From: Ottelia alismoides
Lineage: Eukaryota; Streptophyta; Magnoliopsida; Alismatales; Hydrocharitaceae
Direction of reading: 5' to 3'
Length of the DNA: 64,000 bases
Assembly (NCBI GenBank): GCA_037367405.1
Contig: JAZKJV010004138.1
Coordinates: forward strand, 1-64,000
The notes beneath the pieces were generated by a model. That model saw only the letters and a program-made list of their open reading frames with translations, made no database searches and was not told the origin of the DNA. This document shows positions 62,601 to 64,000 of the stretch, one piece after another; within the stretch, counting starts at the first letter, position 1, and each line of letters opens with the position of its first letter. Both the position numbers and the translations under genes were made by a program.

Positions 62601-63208
62601 TAACTTAAAATTTAATGAAACAACCTTTATTGAATAGATAATTTAATTTTATGAACAGTAAATGTGAGTTTGGTGAACTTGAGTCAGTATGGAGAACAAA
62701 CAGGTTTGATAAGTTTTCTTTGCGACATTTTATTCTGTGTTCCGGGCACACTGTGCATTCTTTTCAGTGAAGCCAATTTTGTATTTTTCTTTGTATTTTT
62801 ATGTACAATGTTCATGTTGAGGATTTATTAATTCCAAGTATAAAAATAATAATAAAATGTGTCTTAAAGTGTAATTATTGGGCTAAAAGAATTAGGGCTC
62901 TTTCATGGTTTTTTGTACAATTTCTTTGCCGTATCTCCCTCTACTTTATTCCTTGATGACCAAGTCATTAAGATGACTAGGTATCAGGGTCTAGGATCAC
63001 TCAATGTATTTGACACTTTAATCTTTTTCTTTTCTTTCCTTTATTCTTTTATTTTGAAATTAAATATAGTGTTTTGTACAAGGTTTTATATAGTATTTTG
63101 TACGATTTATTGAGTGTTATTTTGTACAAAGTATGCTATATACACACATTTAGCTCAGGTTTTAAGGCCAAAATGAAAGAACAAAGATGAAGAAATGGAG
63201 ATTCATTT
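59613..63208 (-). mobile_element. Element F: C-related gypsy LTR and leader fragment, minus strand
   Basis: The minus strand aligns with the element C LTR from its start: AATGAATCTCCATTTC, TCATTTTGGCCTTAAAA, then CCACGTAGACCAACCAGATC and GTCGAGGCCCA-type blocks. It is more diverged than the two C LTRs are from each other. The LTR ends at about 59768 (GGGTCTTTTCA on the minus strand). Bases 59613-59767 would be its leader; no clear primer site is left. Element C appears to have inserted there, so the rest of F would lie left of 18062. Confidence 0.65.
59768..63208 (-). repeat. Element F 5' LTR
   Basis: About 3.44 kb, similar to the 3.5 kb of element C. The two halves differ in base content as in C: the GC-richer part is at 60880-62040 and the AT-rich stretches at 59800-60500 and 62090-62540. 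Minus-strand frames here (60946-62016) are LTR sequence. Confidence 0.65.
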
Positions 63209-63418
63209 GGAGCTCAATTAAGTCCTTTTGATTCTTGGTTTGTTCAGAACCACATTTGAGTTAGGAAGTGTGACACAACGACCCTTAGGTTCCATAATCC
63301 TATTATTCAGTTTCATCAACATCCTTGTCGGAACCATCCTCTCAGCTGCATACTCTTGCAACCTTGAAATGATAAAACCATGTCTGAATTTTCCAGCTCT
63401 TCCCATACAAATCACTGA
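63209..63418. other. Flank of element F, unassigned
   Basis: Non-LTR sequence of more even base composition. An open frame from 63228 to 63443 has a hydrophobic stretch (LGSIILLFSFINILVGTILS), but I do not recognise it. Confidence 0.35.
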
Positions 63419-63715
63419 GCTGTCAAGGAGTCTGCTCCTCTAGTAACTTGTCCTCATGGAGACATATATTTCATTCTAAGGCCAGGTGTTACGAGTTTTC
63501 ACAAGCGAAAAGGGGAGAAGTTAGAAGAATGGTACAAGAAGTGGGAACAGACCAGTGTATTTGCATTCCCTTGTGAATATCGGCCAGTGTCACCGAGTAT
63601 TCACCAAGAAGCATGCTTTTTCTGGAAGCTCAAACTTTTGCGTAATTTTTGGTGTAGGCTTCTTTTGGATAATTTCTTCGACTTTGCATTGCTCTGCATT
63701 CTTGTTTATAACTAG
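63419..63715 (+). CDS. Possible exon of an unidentified gene
   Basis: A 98-codon stretch open from a TGA at 63416-63418 to the TAG at 63713, without an ATG. Its composition looks like a real protein (CPHGDIYFILRPGVTSFHKR, then KLEEWYKKWEQ). A possible splice donor GTAATT follows CTTTTGC near 63640. I do not recognise the family. It could also be a decayed exon or part of an unrecognised transposon. Confidence 0.25.
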   Translation, partial: AVKESAPLVTCPHGDIYFILRPGVTSFHKRKGEKLEEWYKKWEQTSVFAFPCEYRPVSPSIHQEACFFWKLKLLRNFWCRLLLDNFFDFALLCILVYN

Positions 63716-63752
63716 ATTAGATAAATAGTCTTTTTATCTGCCCATGTTTCAG

Positions 63753-63942
63753 GGTCATGGAAAAAGTTACGCTAGCAGACCATTCCTCATCCGAAACATT
63801 GTCTCAATCCAGTCTTCAGTCTTTAGATATCATAACTACCAGTAAAAGCGAGTTGGAATATCAGTTTAGTCAATCCCCAAGAATGGTTCCTGAGCCACCC
63901 TCGACGAAGAGGCCTAGCATCGTCCCGACTTATACTGCATGA
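63753..63942 (+). CDS. Possible 3'-terminal exon of an unidentified gene
   Basis: A pyrimidine-rich tract ending CCATGTTTCAG (63751-63752 AG) looks like a plant 3' splice site. The frame after it runs to a TGA at 63940-63942 and gives a Ser-rich C-terminal-like sequence ending TKRPSIVPTYTA. No homolog comes to mind. Splicing to 63419-63640 is only inferred. Confidence 0.25.
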
Positions 63943-64000
63943 TTTTTCAACAAACCATCCGAGTTGAGTTAAATGTTAAGTGCAAGGTTTATAATCAAGT

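Overview
The window is repeat-rich plant nuclear DNA, made almost entirely of nested LTR retrotransposons. The evidence is: Ty3/gypsy elements with degenerate tRNA-Asp-type primer-binding sites, a Ty1/copia element with a tRNA-iMet-type primer site, 5-bp target duplications, a hAT-type non-autonomous transposon with an 8-bp duplication, and MITE-like inverted repeats. I would guess an angiosperm with a large genome; the sequence does not fix the species. No tRNA, rRNA or CRISPR locus is visible and no intact protein-coding gene can be claimed. All long coding stretches are decayed gag-pol remnants.

Layout, left to right. Element A (26-11639, plus strand) is a full Athila-like Ty3/gypsy element with 1.75-kb LTRs and a perfect ATTCC duplication. 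It sits inside the gag region of element E (minus strand; its 5' LTR is 14020-15889), which runs off the left edge of the window. From 15890 to 18062 there is older sequence: a probable SIRE-type copia LTR remnant, a 0.39-kb foldback MITE in an (AT)n tract, and AT-rich DNA. Element C (18063-59612, plus strand) is a gypsy element with about 3.5-kb LTRs. Its 5' LTR was split by element B (19977-37177, plus strand, 17.2 kb, 3.73-kb LTRs). Its 3' LTR was split by element D (46278-57598, Ty1/copia, perfect GGAGG duplication) and also carries a 246-bp MITE. Element D carries a non-autonomous hAT element (54497-55324) in its 3' LTR. From 59613 to 63208 lies element F, a minus-strand relative of C into whose leader C appears to have inserted. 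The last 0.8 kb may contain decayed or 3'-terminal exons of an unidentified gene.

The gypsy elements form two related groups, B/E and C/F. B and C share an unusual 3' architecture. Between the end of the coding region and the terminal polypurine tract (PPT) each carries an array of short hairpins, four in B and six in C. Most follow the pattern CTATACTTAGG-loop-CCTAAGTATAG and each is followed directly by a G-run resembling the PPT. Stem bases change in pairs between copies. B and E also share small hairpins (loop TTCG or similar) in the leader upstream of gag, again with paired stem changes. Element C has LTRs, primer site, protease and PPT but no gag core, reverse transcriptase or integrase, so it looks like a non-autonomous partner.

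The two LTRs of C give reciprocal unoccupied sites for the B and D insertions. This fixes the order of events: F, then C, then B and D, then the hAT in D; independently E, then A.
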